A stretch of 45,996 bases of DNA. Origin: Nostoc sp. NMS9. GTDB lineage: Bacteria; Cyanobacteriota; Cyanobacteriia; Cyanobacteriales; Nostocaceae. The notes under the pieces were generated by a model. The model saw nothing but the letters and a program-made list of their open reading frames with translations, was not told the DNA's origin and ran no database searches. The stretch covers positions 1 to 45,996 of the forward strand of contig NZ_JABXKL010000002.1 of NCBI RefSeq assembly GCF_017114995.1, given 5' to 3'. Positions 44,053-45,996 of this stretch are shown here, piece by piece. A program made the translations under genes and the position numbers. How positions within the stretch are numbered: the first letter of the stretch is position 1; the number at the start of each line of letters is the position of its first letter.

Positions 44053-44080
44053 AACCTCATCCCGGTTGCGGCATGAGGTT
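44053..44080 (-). terminator. Terminator after the repeat protein gene
   Basis: AACCTCAT (44053-44060) / ATGAGGTT (44073-44080), 8-base perfect stem, followed on the minus strand by ATTTTATG and on the plus strand by GTTTAATTTT. It lies 36 bases beyond the stop codon. Confidence 0.65.
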
Positions 44081-44115
44081 GTTTAATTTTCCTAAGTAAT
44101 TACTCGCCTTTGATA

Positions 44116-45996
44116 CTAGGCAAGATTGGTACTCAAATTGACCTGCACAATCACATCGTTGTAATCTTTGTCACCACCATTTGCTAAATCTTCAAAACCA
44201 AAGGTATTATTTCCCAATAGCCGAATGTGATCTACCTTATCTGAGTTAGCACCCAAAAATGTGAAGTAAACATTTTTATTGGCATTGCCATTCAGAATCG
44301 CATCGGGTCTGCCATCCACAATAATAAATGGTGCAAACAGAGAATTCGGGCCGAAAGTGCCAGTATAATTTGCAGTACCTTGGTTGTCCACCGCCAAGTC
44401 AATGCCTCCAACACGCCCACGCACAGCGGCTTCGGCGTAACCAGCCTGGCCAATGAGAATATCTGCTGTGCCATCACCATTGGTGTCAATACCACCATTC
44501 TCATCAGTCACCTGATAGAAGCCGACAAAGTTATTGTAAGATGCCTCTCTGTTGACTTGAAACTCAGCTGTTATCGGTTGTGTCACACTCCGTAAATCAA
44601 TCAGTTCGCCTTGATATTTGCCTTGCAGACCAGTACCCAAAGATACCTCTTGATTGGTTGGCTGAATATTCACTACCAAATTCTGGAAATTAAGAGAAAA
44701 CCCTTCATCTTCTATGTTGTTATTTGTCGCTGAGGAAAAAAGCACACTTGAGAAGGGGGTTTTTCCAGACAGTACACCCTGAGTAGTACTGTTGGATACC
44801 AGATAAAATCTGAGTTTGGTATCAGAGTCGAATTCTAATATGTTTTTCAGGTCAGCAAGATTAAAACCATTAGGCAGATTGGCAAGAGCGGAGAAAACCA
44901 CCTTTGAACGCAAAAGAGCCGCTTGCGTATAGCCTTCTGCACCAGGGGCTATGCCGTTAATCCTACCTTGTTCATCGTCAACAGTAAATACACTTAGTTC
45001 ATTCACCTCTTTAGAGGTGTTGTTTTTTATCTTGACTGAGAGTTTTCCTTTATCACCTTTAATGTTCAGCTTAGTCTTGACACTAAAGATATCGCCTGTA
45101 ATTTTTGTCACTACAGCAGTATCGTCAGCAACCGCAAGTTTAAACACATCACTGGTTTGCTCTCCAGCAATATCCTTAGCTGTGACTTTGATGTTCAAAC
45201 TACCTACGTCCTCATTCTCAGGAGTACCACTGAACGTAAGGGTAGTAGGATTGAAGTTCAACCAAGTGGGTAGTAGGTCATCATTTTCCAGAGTTGCAGT
45301 GTAGGTGAGGATGTCTCCAACATCCGCATCACTAAAGGTGTCAGCTGGGACTGTAAAGTTGAAGAGTGTGTCTTCGGTAACTTGTTGGTCTGCAATTTCT
45401 TTTACCAAGACTGGAGGATCATTGACATTATTAACCGTGAGTTTAAACACATCACTGGCTTGCTCTCCAGCAACATCTTTAGCGGTAACTTTGATATTTA
45501 GACTACCTACGTCCTTATTCTCAGGAGTGCCACTGAAGGTACGGGTAGTAAGATTGAACTTCAACCCATTTGGCAGAGGTTCATCGTTTTCTAGAGTTGC
45601 AGTGTAGGTGAGGATGTCTCCAACATCCGCATCAGTGAAGGTGTCATCTGGGACAGTGAAGTTGAAGAGTATCTCTTCGGTGGCTTGTTGATCTACAATT
45701 TCTTTTACCAAGACTGGAGGATCATTGACATTATTAATCGTGATTTTAAACACATCACTGGCTTGATCTCCAGCAACATCTTTAGCGGTAACTTTGATGT
45801 TTATACTACCTACGTCCTTATTTTCAGGAGTGCCACTGAAGGTACGGGTAGTAGGATTGAACTTCAACCCATTTGGCAGAGGAGCATCGTTTTCTAGGGT
45901 TGCAGTGTAGGTGAGGATGTCTCCAACATCCGCATCAGTGAAGGTGTCATCTGGGACAGTGAAGTTGAAGAGTATCTCTTCGGTGGCTTGTTGATC
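44116..45996 (-). CDS. Large cadherin-like repeat surface protein with DUF4114 C-terminus, 5' partial
   Basis: The frame is open to the window end (the ATG-less call at 45867 is an internal Leu), so at least 626 residues and probably far more. At least three 101-residue repeats with [43 protein letters not shown] and [15 protein letters not shown] are Ca-binding dystroglycan/cadherin-type Ig modules. The end contains [32 protein letters not shown] and [20 protein letters not shown], a DUF4114 domain. Such proteins are secreted by type I systems as adhesins or sheath components. Gene order with the transporter supports it as the substrate. Confidence 0.87.
   Translation of the reverse strand, partial: DQQATEEILFNFTVPDDTFTDADVGDILTYTATLENDAPLPNGLKFNPTTRTFSGTPENKDVGSINIKVTAKDVAGDQASDVFKITINNVNDPPVLVKEIVDQQATEEILFNFTVPDDTFTDADVGDILTYTATLENDEPLPNGLKFNLTTRTFSGTPENKDVGSLNIKVTAKDVAGEQASDVFKLTVNNVNDPPVLVKEIADQQVTEDTLFNFTVPADTFSDADVGDILTYTATLENDDLLPTWLNFNPTTLTFSGTPENEDVGSLNIKVTAKDIAGEQTSDVFKLAVADDTAVVTKITGDIFSVKTKLNIKGDKGKLSVKIKNNTSKEVNELSVFTVDDEQGRINGIAPGAEGYTQAALLRSKVVFSALANLPNGFNLADLKNILEFDSDTKLRFYLVSNSTTQGVLSGKTPFSSVLFSSATNNNIEDEGFSLNFQNLVVNIQPTNQEVSLGTGLQGKYQGELIDLRSVTQPITAEFQVNREASYNNFVGFYQVTDENGGIDTNGDGTADILIGQAGYAEAAVRGRVGGIDLAVDNQGTANYTGTFGPNSLFAPFIIVDGRPDAILNGNANKNVYFTFLGANSDKVDHIRLLGNNTFGFEDLANGGDKDYNDVIVQVNLSTNLA

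Overview
The window comes from a filamentous, probably heterocyst-forming cyanobacterium of the Nostoc/Anabaena type. The evidence is a Form I rubisco operon in the order rbcL-rbcX-rbcS, pcyA for phycobilin synthesis, a PsbP-type photosystem II protein, and a devBCA-type exporter. GCGATCGC-like (HIP1) octamers are very frequent, and heptamer tandem repeats (TAACTCC, CATTGGG, AGTCATT and similar) lie in many spacers. The identification rests on gene content and repeats, not on a database search.

Left part (1-13.7 kb). A truncated NACHT-ATPase gene enters from the left edge. Next come a Tat-exported PhoX phosphatase with a Pho-box array, a family 2 glycosyltransferase, a histidine phosphatase and recG. 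A hypothetical gene with an acidic repeat follows, then the rpsB-tsf translation operon with a structured leader and an intercistronic hairpin, a Uma2 protein and a HAD phosphatase.

Middle (13.7-25.2 kb). The devB-devC-devA operon encodes a membrane fusion protein, an FtsX-like permease and an ATPase that form an outer-membrane-spanning exporter. It is followed by pcyA, maf and psbP-like genes and by rbcLXS with a long, structured leader and a terminator.

Right-middle (25.2-37 kb). This holds a secreted seven-bladed propeller protein, panB, dapB, several small membrane proteins, a parallel beta-helix protein, cobH, a TPM-domain protein, a DUF948/YtxH pair and an orphan metal-binding lipoprotein behind a Zur-like box. 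The minus strand between panB and dapB carries a short transcription unit (-10 box plus strong terminator) with no ORF, which I propose as a small RNA. A degraded TnpB tail with its right-end hairpins lies next to the metal-binding gene.

Right end (37-46 kb). After a GrpB and a DUF427 protein comes a type I secretion locus on the minus strand: a repeat-rich surface protein with a C-terminal DUF4114-like domain (running off the window), an ABC exporter with an N-terminal cyclic-nucleotide-type domain and a C39-like domain lacking its catalytic residues, and an HlyD-type adaptor. The likely division of labour is that the ABC protein and adaptor, with a TolC-type outer membrane protein encoded elsewhere, export the cadherin-like repeat protein.

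Most of the window is ordinary chromosomal core. The points most worth a second look are the candidate small RNA near 28.0 kb, the secretion locus, the structured rpsB leader, the altered metal-ligand set of the zinc-type binding protein, and the pair of heptamer-flanked repeat elements.
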